Shown here piece after piece: positions 19,234 through 32,314 of a DNA stretch of 64,000 bases; the stretch's first letter is position 1; the number at the start of each line of letters is the position of its first letter. The notes beneath the pieces were generated by a model. It saw only the letters and a program-made list of their open reading frames with translations, did not search any database and was not told the origin of the DNA. The stretch is from Brachynemurus nebulosus. Taxonomy: Eukaryota; Arthropoda; Insecta; Neuroptera; Myrmeleontidae. The DNA is taken from positions 4,055,001 to 4,119,000 of the forward strand of contig JAPWDM010000024.1 in NCBI GenBank assembly GCA_035578155.1, given 5' to 3'. The position numbers and the translations under genes are program-made.

Positions 19234-20008
19234 CATAAATAAGAGGTACATATAAGAGGTAACTTTTATGATATTTTTTTGAAAATTTCAAAATAAAATG
19301 ACGTTTGATAGTAGGGTTTTTTTTTATTTTGTAGAATCTGGTAAACAGAAATCGTAATAAGTGCTCGCCTTGAAGAAATCAAACAAGTATTTAAAACAAA
19401 ATACTATTTCTTAAAATTATGTACAAATGCCGTCCTGATAAACTGATATATTTATCCATGTTGAGCGCTGGAGCCGATTTTAAGGAGCTGGATTCCCTCC
19501 AGGTAAAAGCTCATAGCGAATACACACATTTTTAAAATATCCTTTTGAATTTTGTAACTCAATCATTACAAATAAAATCTAAATAAAAAATCGATATCAC
19601 CTGTTTTTTCTCAATTTTCTAGCATCAAGTCTAGAGGTAACTAACTAGGGGGTTATTGTGTCGACATTTTAATGTAAAATATAGTAATTTTAATCGTCTT
19701 CAAAAGAACGTTTCGATTTTAACAATAAAAAAATTTAAAAAAGTCTTTAGTTCTGTAACGATATTTCATAATGACAGTTAATTTTAATAGAGGTATTTAT
19801 CCTAAATCAAAAACTAAACATATTTTAAGTTAAAAATTATTCAGCTTATAACCAGGCGCGACATCTTGTATTGGATGACCGCGTACGTATTTTGTTTTCA
19901 AAAGTAGTGAACGATATTGGTTCGTATTCTTGCTACTTCATATTACATATTATTGTAAATTCAAAATTTAGAAAAATCTAGATAATTATATAAGTTGTTT
20001 GTAATATA
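19229..20008. other. Non-coding DNA inside the TTAA element
   Basis: No gene or structured repeat is seen. Confidence 0.45.
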
Positions 20009-21512
20009 AAAAAACGCCGTGAGCAGCGGGGCCCCATCACGGTAGTCGAATTTTCCCCTTCATCTTCGGTATTGAATGTCTACAAGCGAAATGTGATTGA
20101 AAGTCTACAACCGAATTGTCATTTTGTTGGTTTCAAAACTGGTGATGAGTGTTCGGCTGATCGAGGCTTTAAAAAAAGGTTTTAAGTATTTAAGGGCTGT
20201 ATCTCAGTAAATTTCAATTTTGTGCCGAAAACAGGTAGCAGAAAAAAAGCCAACACAATTCGTACGAGGACATTCCTGCCCATGTTTATCCGCTAATTGC
20301 CTTTATGTTTTAGTTTTAAAAATTAAAAAAGGACCTTAAATAGTAAACTGAAAGGCCTTTATAAAGATATTTTTTCTTTCCAAAAAAATCCAAAATTTCT
20401 ATTTTATAAATACTAAAAATCCAAAATTCCTAATTTATAAATAAGCAGTGACTTTTATAACATTTTTAAATTACTTAATATGTATGTATTTCATTTGTCA
20501 TAAAAGTAAGTTCACTTTTTTTTAAATTTTTTAAAATTACTATTCGCCTACTTGTATTTAGAATAAACATAATGCTTTTAAAACACATTTAACAATAGCA
20601 TTCAATTCCGATGTAAAAATGGTAGAAGTGGGGGGAAAAGTGATGCGGACTCCCTACAAGGTACTAGCTGGATACTAACTGAATACACGTACAAAATTTC
20701 AGCCCTCTAGGTTTCCTTATGGAGTCTCTAGACATGTTAGAAAACAAGCAAAAAAATTAAGGAAATATTGGCGTAAAAATCGTGGGGGTAAGAGTTAAAA
20801 GTTGAAACCTCCAAAAAACAGTGTCTGGCTATTAGCTTAACCTGTACACCAAATTTCAGCCCTCTAGGTTTATTTGGGGAGATTTTGACCCGAACGAAAC
20901 TGTTAAAAAACAAGAAAAATCATGTTCTTTTGGGTATAAAAATGGTGGGGGTAGGGGTTAAAAGTCGAGACCCCCAAAAGGCACCCCCTTGATACTAACT
21001 CAATCCGAATACAAAATTTCAGCCCTCTAGGTTTATTCGGGTGACCTGTGCGAGTGGTACAAACTTCGAAAACGTCGAAAATGCATGAAATTGTAGCTTA
21101 AAAATGAGGGGGGTGGGGGTAAAATATTAAAACCTCCAAAAAGCACAACCTAGGTACGAACTTTATCAACACACCAAATTTCAACCCTCTACGTTAATTC
21201 TGGGGGGCTGGGGGCCTGTTAGATCCAGCGAAAATCGTTTTTCCCCCCTCTACTCCCACCATATCATCCTAGGAAGCTGAATTTTGGATATGTTGTAGAT
21301 AATTGACCGAAACATTATTTAAAACCGGTTTGGAAAAGTTTTATTTCTTTTCCGCCCCCCACCACCCCCTTAAAGGTCGGGTCCGAAAAAAAATTTGCCC
21401 AAAATTTGACCCCACTTTGATAGTATTGTTGTGCATCGGAATAAGCCCCACTTACCAAATTTCATCTCTTAACTTCCATAGGGGGGCCCTACACATATTA
21501 AAAGGTTGCGGG

Positions 21513-21549
<37 letters not shown>

Positions 21550-21606
21550 CATCTTTTTTTTTTTTACATAATCGTGTTCTACGGGTCCGAAAACGGATAG
21601 CGCCCC
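20009..21606 (+). repeat. Dispersed repeat, copy B
   Basis: The same family and orientation as 12199-14322, beginning ACGCCGTGAGCAG and ending CCGAAAACGGATAGCG, without the hairpin-bearing segment of copy A. It gives the uninserted version of that locus. No protein is encoded that I can recognise. Confidence 0.65.
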
Positions 21607-23553
21607 TGGTCTCGCCTCTCGCAGCTCTTATCGTATAGACTGTATAAGTCTAATTTTTCGGAGAAAATTCGACTAATTACGTAGGCAAAATAATATATTC
21701 AAAATAATAATAAGTTGGAAGGGGAAAAGATTTTTGGTGATGGTACAAAAAAAAAAGGAGACTCTCTCAGGCAAGGAGACTCTATGGGACTCTCTCTTAA
21801 ATTGTACACCCGAAAGGATATGGGTCCAAAAAAAAAAAAAATAATGGGTTGAAGTAAAATAGATATTTTAACAAAAATGTAGTCGAATCATTATAAAATG
21901 TTTCTAATGTGAAAATGTGATTTATAATTTCAATCGATATGTAATATTGTCGAATAATCATCTTTTAATTGAAATATTTCAAGTTAAGTATTCTTTATAT
22001 TTTTTTTTTAAGCTTTTAAACGATTCACTTATCATGCTTGTTTATTCGAAATTTTAATTATTTACACAATGTATACGTACTTTAATTTCTTTCATAATGT
22101 AGTATTTAAAGAATATATCAATTTCAACGCCTAGCGATTTTGATTTAGAAAATTCAATTTTAAATTAATATACTATTAAATATTTGAAAACTTGTGAAGT
22201 CAAAATTTCTCATTTTCATTTACCAAAATCATTGAATGTTAAACTTATGAAATTCTAAACCAATGTAATTTATTTTGGAATTAACGTAACTTAAATCTTA
22301 TAAATTTATTTTCCGATGAAAGGAACCTATCTAGAATTCTTTGGAATTAATTCAATATTAAATATAACATTTTGGGTTTTAATGATTGTATTTGTATTTT
22401 GAGTATTTTGGAATTTTGTATAGAACCAATTTAATTCTCGAAAGAAAATTTAATATTATTGTAATAATGTAAAATTTAGTCTATAAGTTTAATAGTTTAA
22501 AAAAAATTAAAGTTAACTACGTGTCGCTTAAGCTTTAGTTTAGGTTCCGGACAATTTTGGTCCAGTAGGTTATAATTTATTTATACTATGGTTGCAAATC
22601 GTCCATCGCGACATATTGTGTAAACCCATAGTGCTGTAAATTAAGAAAATTAACGTCGTTTGGTAAGATGCTTTCATTTAAAGGTTCCAGCCAACCTGGA
22701 ACTTAGGGAAATGCATACCGCGACTAATCTAGTTGGTTAGTAAAATTTAGGAGTAAATTTATTAATAAATTTTAGTTCGTAAATGTTTACATTGGTTCTG
22801 ACAAATTTCCAAATTACCGAACGTATTTTCATCATTGGATTATTTAACTACATCATTGTACAATTTTTTTAAATATTACATTGTTCAATATTTTGGTTTG
22901 ATCTTGTAACGAATACCATATTTATTATGCAAGTATATTTCAATTTCGTTTCATAATTCCAATACTAAATTATTTAATATCTTATTTTTGGGCTTTAATT
23001 AATGCCACATTATTTATTTATTAATATATCTTTGCAATTACAGTATTATAAAAACAAGATGCAAATTGTTATTGAAGTCATACGATTATTTCTGTATTTT
23101 AATTTGTAACGTGAAGCTTTATAAAATTTAACCTTTTGTACACTACAAATTTTAAGTAATTGTAATAAATTGTTATTTGTTTGAAAACGTTTATATCAAT
23201 GCGAAACCTTGAAAGCCAAAGTAAACTTTACAGGGGTAATTTCTTTTGGTAAGGGGAAAAAGATCCAAGGACCAAAATACGCTTCCACCGAATCAACTTG
23301 ACTCCCGAACATCTAGAGTCGTCTGCGGTTTTTTTTTCACCCCCAATTTAAATTAATCACATCTAATAATCAATAATTATATAATTATACAAATCATAAG
23401 TTCGAATTATATTTAATTTTTTTATTTAAAATTTTTTTTGCTACAGTTCTGGCAGGATTGTCAAAAAGAGACTGAAATGATTTTAGGTATTGATATATAC
23501 AAAAAATATTAATGTGTTAAGTACTTGCTAGGCTTATAGGTTTTATGGGTGGT
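21607..23553. other. Long AT-rich stretch without identifiable features
   Basis: Contains A-runs near 21750 and 21830 and nothing else recognisable. No gene, inverted repeat or tandem array is seen. Confidence 0.45.
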
Positions 23554-23668
23554 TTTAGCGAATTTCCAAAATGGAATTCAGCTATTACAGTCACTGTTAT
23601 GACGCGACTTGAGCCCGAGACTGGCAGAAATTTGTTTTGAGGTCCCTAGAAACCGAAAATAATATTCA
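23554..23668 (-). repeat. Dispersed repeat family R1, copy 2
   Basis: TTAGCGAATTTCCAAAATGG and the following GAGCCCGAGACTGGCAGAAA match family R1. The GGACAAGTTCGTTAGCCAGC at 23706 also matches the minus strand near 48130, so the copy extends beyond this core but lacks the (TA)n run. Confidence 0.55.
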
Positions 23669-23807
23669 CTATTTATATATTATATTTTTATTTAATCCCA
23701 CACCGTTGGACAAGTTCGTTAGCCAGCCTGCAACATGGTTTTTTTTAGTCATTTTTCGTGAAAAAAATTAGTTTTTTGAAAAATCACAGAAAAACGGATC
23801 TTTATAA

Positions 23808-23855
23808 ACGGATATTCGCTATGTTGTGCAAGATGCTGCGACAGGGGGATTTTAT
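23808..23855 (-). repeat. Short repeat shared with 45500-45530
   Basis: TTCGCTATGTTGTGCAAGAT and the following GCTGCGACAGGGG recur in reverse complement at about 45506-45535, immediately before another GCGAATTTCCAAA. This suggests part of the R1 family. Confidence 0.45.
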
Positions 23856-24339
23856 AATAAAATTTCCTGTATACCTACATCGCATAAGAAAAATTTATTC
23901 AAGAACTTCAATAAATAGCTATTTTAATTATAATTCGGTCCCGATTGTAAAAAAAAACTGTATTTTATGCAGTGGATAGGGACCGCATAAAAAAGTTTCG
24001 TCGAAAATACATAACTTAAAACGCTTAAAACCTCACGATTTGCTTAGAAGTTGTTTTTTTAAGCAAAATAAAGTATTAAATTACACATGGGAACATTTTA
24101 TTTAATTTTTATAGTATTATGAAAATTCTGAATAATACATCTGTAAACAAAGCTAATGATGCAATACCTTATACTCTTATACAATGTACATATTTATTAA
24201 ATGTCGAACTTGTCGATTTTGTTCTTTTATAATAGGTAATAGCATATTTACTTGCACATTTTCTACAAAAATAATATTAAAAATATTTTGTTTAAATACA
24301 TAAAAAAGAGGCGTTCACCTTATTTTGCTATATTCTAAT

Positions 24340-25985
24340 GCTTAGTGTACACATGCAAGTCACTTGCAGAATTTTTTGCAGATACTACTTGCACAGACGT
24401 GTCCACGTAATTCATACTTTTTGCAAGTTTTCTTTCGTAAGTTACTCTCAGAAGTCGCTCTATGTAAGGACTTGCGACAACGTGTACACATAAATTATTT
24501 TTTATTTGCAAGTTTTGTACATAGGGTCATTTCACCGGTTTTCGTCTAATTAGTGGAGTTCATAGGCTCGTGACATAATAAAAATAATATGTTCTATAAT
24601 ATAATATAAGAATATTTTATTTATTTCTTATGTTTGTATTTTAAGTGTAAATAAAATGATAATTAAATACGTTCATTGTTTTATATAAAAAGAAAAATAA
24701 TGATAAATATACGGATTTCGCTAGTTTTCGTTCAAGACAATTAGTTGTTGTTCACATGTAGGCTAGTTTTCAACCACGATTTAGGATAAGCGTTGTTATA
24801 AAGAAATTAATTTTAATAAAAAACAAATGTTTGTATTCATTTAGGCTCTCTTATATTCCTTCTTAGACCTTCTTGTTGATTTGGGAACTTTTTTTTAGAA
24901 ACATAACTGTGTCAAATAAGAATTTTGATAATAATTATAATAATTTTCTAATAAATTCAAATATACTCGCTTATTTGTTTTTATAAAACTATTCTATGCT
25001 ATTTGTTTGAAAAAGTACAGTAAAATTAACGTATACTAAACCTAGATGGCAAACAGTAATATTTCTCTAATTTGCTTATTTTTATGATTTTATGATATCA
25101 TTGCTTTGTTAACACTGACAGGGTGGATTTGAATATTACAAACATCAATAAATTTTTTCATTTTTAATTTTATAAATAATATACTCATTTTGACAACCTT
25201 ATTTATAGATTTGATTACTTATTACTAATTGTTATCAACTTATCGTTGATCACTGTAGGTAGATATCACTGATATGTTATCAATGAACATATTTATTATA
25301 TCTTATACGTGAAACTGAAAATTAATATTACTTTATTATACATTTTTTTATTTTTTATTTTACATGTTCCCAACAAACGAGCGTTATCATCTGTCATAAA
25401 AAATTTAGATATTATGTCGATATGAGAAATTTCTAATTCAGTAAAAGCTACGCTCTAGTAAAGTTAATGTTATGTAAAGTTAACTTAAGTATTACGTTGA
25501 GACAGAATTTGTTATTATTATTTCTCATTATATTATAAAATATGTATTTGTGTAAAGACTTGCGAAAAAATATCAAAAATGTTTAGATTTAACTTGTGCA
25601 AGTTTTTCTACTCAATTCATATAGGCAACTGCCAATTCACTAAATTTTGATATTTTTTTGCAAGTCGTTTTATGAATGTATTGATTGGCGATGTTTTGAC
25701 ACGAAATATTTTTTATTACAAGTGTCGTAAATCCAAATATCTCCTTTTATCTATTTTTATTGGTTTATTGCTGTGTCTATTGTATTACTTCCTATGTCCA
25801 TAAATAAATAAATATTTACCTAAAAAATTGCAGAAAAAATTTCAAAACTGACTTCAAAACTGACTCGCAAGTCACTCTCCCAAGTCGTACGTCTACACTA
25901 GCAAGTCCATGCAAGAGCACTTGCAGAAGGAGCCAAAACTTGCAGCAAGTGTTCTCAGAGAGCGGCTTGGTATAGTAAAAATTGC
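24340..25985. mobile_element. Element with ACTTGCA subterminal repeats
   Basis: Clusters of CTTGCA/TGCAAG heptamers at 24350-24520 and 25555-25965, with an inverted relation between GTGTACACATGCAAGTCACT (24347) and the sequence near 25885-25925, suggest a non-autonomous DNA transposon with subterminal repeats. Exact ends and target duplication are not resolved. No coding region is seen. Confidence 0.4.
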
Positions 25986-26616
25986 CAGTGGAGATGACCC
26001 ATAAGTGGAAGTGTAAAAAACTAAAAGTGTCCGCAAATTTCCACTATTCAGATATGTAAGTATAATCTTGCCCAGTCAATCTCAGGTAATAAAAATCATA
26101 ACTGTCCGCAAAATTCCGCTGTTCGGAAATTTCCGTGTTCAGAAAATCGCGGCATTCAGTTCCAGTTTTCATTTGGAAAAAAATTTATTTTTATTCCAAA
26201 TTTATTCCAAAAATAAATTTACTGGATAAAAAAATATATTTCCACCCGAAAAACTATAAAAAAATTTGAATTTCTTATTCAAACCGCCGTCATTTCTTCA
26301 AATTTCAAAAAAAAGCTACCATAGGAACATAGTAGCTTACCTATAAATTGATAATCTATTTAATTTTTTTCGGAAAAAAACTGTGGAAGCAATCATTTGT
26401 ACCGATTTCCGCCCTTTTTTAAAGACACTTTTTTCAAAAAATTATAATAATTATAAAAAATACATAAAAAAGAATAAAAAAATTATTTTTGTATTGTTAA
26501 ATAGTGGTATTAATCGAACAAAAAATTCATCCCCATTCCCCCATTCTATCCACCCAAAAAAAAAAATCGCGAAAATTGACTACTTCTCGGCTAATCACAC
26601 TGTGATGGTACCTTAA

Positions 26617-27480
26617 AGTTAAAAATAATATATTTGCAAATTTTTGAAGTTCGTTTTATTCATTTTTTCTGTGTACCCATTATCTTTCACTGTGTGCCCG
26701 TAATAAACATTTCTATAATACAATAAAATAACGCAATGGAAATGTCAGTTTTAAAATGCATACAGACTTAATAAAACGTCCATTTAGCGAATTTTATATT
26801 CTGGAAATTGAGCTATTACAGCGGATAGGTATCTTTATTATACTTTTATTCCAAAATGCTTTTCCCAAAAGTGCTAAAATCCCAACAGTTAAGGAGAAAT
26901 GATTATTATGAAACTGGCAAATGGTATCTGAAGTTCATTAAAATTTCGGATATAAAATATAATAAAAAATCTGGCAATAGTTAGATTTTATTTGAAACTC
27001 TCTGAGCAATTTATTGAAAATTAAATTTACTAAAAACCATGTTTTATAAAATCTTGAAATTGTATCCTCGGTTTTTTCAGGTGGGAAAGTTCAACTTAGC
27101 CAACCACTGTGCTGACATTCTGAGCAAAATTGATGGCTTATTGAAGAAATACTGCAACTTCTACTTTGTTACAAAATATCAAAAATTTTATAATTCTAAT
27201 AAGAAAAATAAGGATCTTTGAAAAAAAAGGACACAGAAAATCCAAAATTCTTTAAGTTACGAGTCTTATGAAAAAATTGGCTTATTTCCAATATGCCGTC
27301 AATAAAATATTGGAGAATATATATCCAAATCTTGCTCATTTTAATGCCGCAATATAAAATTATTTTGAGCTGAGTTTTATGCCTCTAACTCCAGTAAATA
27401 TGAATTTAGACGTCAAGTACATACATTAACAGCCGGAAAATTTCTTGGTTTCCAGGCTTCTTTTGGCCCTAAAACGTTAA
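26617..27480. other. Non-coding DNA
   Basis: Short R1-like patch near 26787 (TTAGCGAATTTTATATTCTGG). Otherwise nothing identifiable. Confidence 0.4.
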
Positions 27481-28341
27481 GGGGGACAACAAGTGTGACA
27501 TTTTGAAAAAAATATGTTTCGATAGTCTAGACCTTTAAAAATAACATACTAAAATTGCAAGTGCATATCTCAAATAGTTTTTGAGTTACAGCCATCCGAA
27601 GAGCGGATTCTGATTTTCATTGTTAACTTTGAAGTATTGAGAAATGTATGAAGGTTGATAGTTCGGGAGTTTCTAAACATGGCTGCCAGTCACATGTTGT
27701 GGAGAAGCTAGACCCTGGCACATTTAAACGACTCATCGAGTTTTACTATGACCGTTATAGGGAGTATATCGTAAATAATTTTAGTAAAAATTCTTAGTGA
27801 TTAAAAGTTAAAGTAAAGAAAACTACATTTTTCAAATTTGCTGGAGTTATAACTCGAAGACAAATCATCCGATCGATTTGATTTTTATTGCAGCTTCATT
27901 TATATAGGTTTCTTCGTGCCATGAACCTCCAGTTTTCCGATCGAATAAAAAATGTAATTTTTGCAGGCGAAAAACCATCAAATTTTCGTACAAAAGTTGA
28001 TACTTTTTTTAAAAACTCCTCCATTTTGTTAAATTTCAATATTTTTTTTTCGATTGAGGTTCATGGCACGGGCAAAACCTTCTAGTTTAATAGGCTTTTT
28101 GGTTTTTTGGATTTCAGGCACTGTGAAGGTCACTATCACTGCAGTAGTGGGGAAACTTTTTTTCGGAGCCTTGGGAGATCGTGAATAACTCACTGAAAAT
28201 TCAATTTTTTGGTCCAAAAATTTTATCAATATCAACGAATATATCCTTAAAATATTAAAACATTCCATACAGCAGTTTTCTTTAAAAAAATTCCCAAAAA
28301 TCACCTTTCTTTTAGACGGTCACATTAGTAGTCCCCCAAGA
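27481..28341. mobile_element. Probable element with GGGGGAC inverted ends
   Basis: GGGGGACAACAAGTGTGAC at 27481 and, in reverse complement, GGGGGACTACTAATGTGACC ending near 28341 form about 19-base inverted ends. No clear target duplication. Overlapping minus-strand frames inside have no recognisable family. Confidence 0.4.
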
Positions 28342-28409
28342 AGCGATCGATGAAAACCGCAGTTATTTAACTTGTTATGATTACAATACTTTCTTAATTT
28401 TGCTATTAA

Positions 28410-28693
28410 CCCTTTGCACTTGATAGGCGCCGCCACGGCGACACAATAAATACCCTTTGCACTCGAAAGGCGCCTCTCAGGCGCCATCCTATTCTTTATT
28501 TCAAAAATCACACTAAGGAAAATTATAAAATTTGATATTAAAATATAATGTTTGTAATATGCAAATAAAAATGAAGTATGTAAGTAAACTACTTTTGTTT
28601 AAAATACTTATCTTTCATGTATTACAATTTTTTATTAAAAGTACTGTCGAGTAGCTGAATACCCATACTAAAAAATGGTTCGAGTGCAAAGGG
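28410..28693. mobile_element. piggyBac-like MITE, 284 bp
   Basis: Ends CCCTTTGCACT...AGTGCAAAGGG flanked by TTAA (28406-28409 and 28694-28697). Internally CCCTTTGCACTCGAAAGGCG recurs at 28452, so the left end appears twice. CCC-type ends with TTAA duplication fit piggyBac MITEs. Confidence 0.75.
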
Positions 28694-28697
28694 TTAA

Positions 28698-29449
28698 ATT
28701 TTGATTTGGACAGGAAAGAGGATTCAGTTTACAATAGATTTATTTAAAAATAGAATGAATTAAATTTAACTTTACTTTTTTCAACATTTGCTAAAATCAT
28801 TCACATTACTTACATTGAAAAAGTTTTAAATAGCATTTATAATTGATGGGTTCTGCAGACAACATTGAAAACTTTTCAATTACGCTATATACCGTGATGA
28901 AAAGTTTATGGTATTAATAATATAAAGGTGTCACCTAAGCATTGAATGTGGATTCAGAAAATCCACAGTAGAAATAAATTTTAAAATTACCAAAATATAA
29001 TAGACCCGTTTCTATTTTTATCATTTTTTCAAGTTTATCTTTTATTTAAAATGTATGTACATATATAGATGTTAAAATATTTGACGTAAAAGCATCGTAA
29101 AAAAACTTATTTTCGTTGTTAACAAACCCATTTCAAAAAGTTTATTTCCATTCGTCTAATAATTGTCAAGCTGATATTAAATAATGTATATAAACCGGAA
29201 ACGATAACCAACGATTACGTAAACGCATGTTTCCTTTTTGTTTGTCTTTTTTCCTGTGCCAGCTTCTTTAATTTTTTCGTAAGCCTTTTTTATTTGTTTA
29301 CTTGAATATATAAAAGTTTCCTACCGTCTCTCAATTTTAGAAGAAAAAGTTGCCGTAGAACTAGAAATAGAACGAGAAAGTTTTGCCCATAGAACTTCGA
29401 TTAACCATCACTTGATTATCCGTCAGCTAAAATTTCCGACAGTTATCTG
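28698..29449. other. AT-rich non-coding DNA
   Basis: No gene or repeat is identified up to the target duplication of the next element. Confidence 0.45.
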
Positions 29450-29689
29450 TCAACGTCCAGGGCTGAATTAGCCACTAGGCCTACCTAGGCCATGGCCTAG
29501 GGGCGGCGAGCCTTTACGGGTGGCAAATTTTTAGAAGAGGACGGTAAAAGTTGGAATTGGATGTTTTTTCTTGTTTATTTATTTATTTATTTATTTTACT
29601 TTTTTGTTCGTGAGTTTCTTCTCTTTTACTCGTCAGTTATTTTTTTAGGGAAAAGTTCTAAAAAAAGAAGGAAAAGTTAGAATTTTTCT

Positions 29690-30245
29690 TTCTAACAAGG
29701 AATGTTATGGAAGTGTACCCCTGCGATTTTGTTCATTTTAATATATATTGTCCTACTTGACAAAGTAACAAACATATTTTAATTATACGTGCCCAGTCCC
29801 ATATTTAGGGGGTAAAACACCCCTTCAAAAATTTCCTGAAAAATTATATTTTGGTATTTTTCCCATACTAGCCCCTAAGAAATTTTGATGAAAAGTGGTC
29901 AAAAGATTTAGACTAAAGTTACATTACTATAGAATTTTTTTCATTGGGGTCACTTAATTTTTAAGGGGTGAAACACCCCTAAGAGTGGGTTTGTAAAAAT
30001 TTTTTTAGGTAATCAGCTCAAATTTTTTCAAGTTCTGTAAAAAGGTTACAAGTTATTTGTTAGTAAATAATATGTGTTATCCACTGTAGTGGCGTGGCGT
30101 AACTGGGGGGTTATGGGGGGCTCTATATGAAAACGAAATTTTTAACAAAAATTAAATATTTCGGGTTTTCCTCACTATAAAATTTATAAAATTGCAAAAA
30201 TAAGGTTAACTGGCAAACTCCTTGACTTGACATAGATAGTTCTGA
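29690..30245 (+). repeat. Inner inverted arm, left
   Basis: Contains GTGCCCAGTCCCATATTTAG, GGTGAAACACCCC and GGCGTGGCGTAACTGGGGGG phrases that return in reverse complement at 35635-36185. Confidence 0.7.
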
Positions 30246-30489
30246 AACAAAAATAGCATTATGAAAAAAACTTTTGGATTGTAGCTTGTAATTAAATGTG
30301 ATGGATTATGAAATAGTGGAAGCATATACAAGTAAAAATATAAATTAAGTTTTATTTATTACATAGATGTTGAATAGTGGTACAGTGAACAGACGTTAAA
30401 GTGCTTCAGTATGCCTGTATTTTACAATGTATTTATAAAATATTATAGAAGTATTAAAAAATGTTAATTAGAATTATGGATGATAATTT

Positions 30490-31325
30490 TTGCAGTAATG
30501 TATTCTTCAAAGAAGTGTTTTAAGTGGAGCGATTTCTTGCACCAAGAACATCTTACAATAGATAATTCTTCACAACCTGCAATTTCGAATTTGGGGGACA
30601 AGATTTCTTAGAGAGCAAATGCAACTGGATTCTCAAATTTTTCTGGTTTCTTACTTATGTATCCGCTTTTCTACCATGAATAACGGAATAAGTTTTGATA
30701 TCGAGGAGAAGAAAATTGGTTATGAATCAGTGATTACAGCTTTATTATGTTGTTACGAGAATGAAGATTGCACCCAGAACATCTTATAATAGATAAAACA
30801 ATTGTATCGTAATTGAGTAGCATTATACTATCCGAAAACCGCTTGATAATATTCTTTCATATTCGGAATCCGTATACACCTAGTGGTTGTATCTTCCCTG
30901 TAGTCCCTTTAGGAATTATCATGACTGTTATTTCTTTGTCGGTAGGTGTCAATTCATTAATGGTACTCGGACAATGTCAACTCCAGGACACTTTTTTTAC
31001 CGGTATTTGGTAAAAAAATATTTTATCCACATTTTGAAAAGATCTGCATACCATAAAATAAAGATTAAACACTTTATTGATAATTAATCTTGAAAATTTG
31101 TGTTTGCAAGGAACTTACCAGAACTTAATTTCCCCGATTTAGACGCTTCAAAAAAATATTCTTTAGCGCCTTTGACTCGTGGACAAATGTTCCACTTGAT
31201 TCTTGAAGTACCATAAACATCGGTGACATTAAGCGACCGTCAGCAGATGTGGTCGGTTGAATCGTATAACTGTGGGTCGTCGATGACAATGATTGTGCTA
31301 CACATTCAACTGTTTTTACTCCTTG
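30490..31325 (-). pseudogene. Tc5/pogo-like transposase, C-terminal part
   Basis: Continues the minus-strand gene interrupted at 34266. After the insertion point the frame reads VKTVECVAQSLSSTTHSYTI, then SPMFMVLQESSGTF. A frameshift leads to a SKSGKLSS stretch, followed by an intron-like segment (GTAAGT...GCAG, about 31045-31122). Further on, P-x-D-K-E-I-T-V and IPKGTTGKIQPLGVYGF mark the DDE-type catalytic core region. The end, near 30560-30490, reads CSWCKKSLHLKHFFEE, a Cys/His-rich tail I associate with this insect transposase family. Stops and frameshifts show it is dead. Confidence 0.65.
31320..31325. repeat. Element 2 target-site duplication, left
   Basis: TCCTTG, repeated exactly at 34260-34265. 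Confidence 0.85.
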
Positions 31326-32127
31326 AGTAGGTATGGGGACACCTGGCGATGGTAATTTTTATGCAAATGAGCTAATTAATTATTCAATTTTTGGCAATTG
31401 GCCCGGGCCAAATTTTGGGGGTTTTTGACTTTCTAATTTTGGTCTTGACCGATTTTAGCGATTTTTAAGGTTTGGCAGTTGGCCCGTTGACCTTGGGATC
31501 ATTGACCTTTATTTTGGCAATTTTTACAATTGGTCTTACGGACCCTAATTTTGACAATTTTGGTATTTTTTGACATTTTAATTTTGGTGGTTATTCAAAT
31601 TTTTGGAAATAATCCACCCACGCCTAATTTTGATGATTACATCATCATCATTTTCAAATTTTGGTGATATATGGTCGGATGACGATTGAATTTTTGATGT
31701 GTCGTGTACATTGTCTATATTTCTCATGGTGTTCAGATTAATTAAAATGCTGTCAGTTGATGAATTCGATCTCGGATCTTTTTGCTTACGACGCGGTGAT
31801 GTTAACCGTTGCTCTACGGTACGTGTTACCAGTGTATGAATTAAATGTGGTATGTAGGTATTCTACATACGAGCGCATGATAGTTGGTTGACCATGTGAT
31901 ATGTGAGTGTGCTGATAGAAAATTTTCCAACTAATTATAAATTCATATATGCATGAACGATTAATGTTGTTTTCTTACTTCTAAGAAAAACTTCCATAGT
32001 CATATGTAGAAAAAATTTTTCGATTGCATCATTTTACCTTGGTTATATAGGCTAGGTGTAACTTTAATTGCACTCGTTACAATTTCCTATGTCACGTTGA
32101 TGCCACATGATTTTCTAGAACAATTAC
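31326..32127 (+). repeat. Element 2 left inverted arm
   Basis: The reverse complement of 33456-34259 with scattered differences. Its inner end carries a mirrored copy of the last codons of the capsid-like gene, without the rest of it. Confidence 0.85.
31763..31818 (-). ncRNA. tRNA-like sequence in left arm of Element 2
   Basis: The minus strand carries an A-box-like TAGAGCAACGGTTAAC (31816-31801) and a B-box-like GATCGAATTC about 35 bases later. One G is changed relative to the right-arm copy, and no full cloverleaf forms. Confidence 0.45.
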
Positions 32128-32314
32128 TGAAAAATTCTTGTTTTGTGATCACATGTCTAAATAACATGACTTTTCTCTCTATAAACTCTTAATTACTTAC
32201 AAATTTTATAGTTATCTCCAAAACTCATCAATTGTACTTATCAGTTTAATTGTTGTCAAAATTTTAATTGTTGCTGTTTAATTGTTGTGAAAAATTTAAT
32301 TGTTGCTGTGAAAA

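Larger units (their letters stand above)
17906..26612. mobile_element. 8.7-kb TTAA-flanked DNA element
   Basis: Ends GGTACCATCACAGTGTG...CACACTGTGATGGTACC are flanked by TTAA on both sides (17902-17905 and 26613-26616). Inverted similarity continues for several hundred bases on each side (17906-18300 against about 26010-26612), including GGAATTTTGCG/GGAAATTTGCGGACA phrases, with an extra segment in the right arm. TTAA targets are typical of piggyBac and Kolobok elements (established knowledge). The only protein-like remnant is a FLYWCH-like patch near 18780. The interior holds other repeats. Confidence 0.7.

Noticed and set aside
12199..21606. Direct repeats 12199-14322 and 20009-21606 as LTRs of one retrotransposon
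   Set aside because: No gag, protease, reverse transcriptase or integrase lies between them, the right copy is inside a separate TTAA element, and the outer hAT-like boundary falls between the copies.
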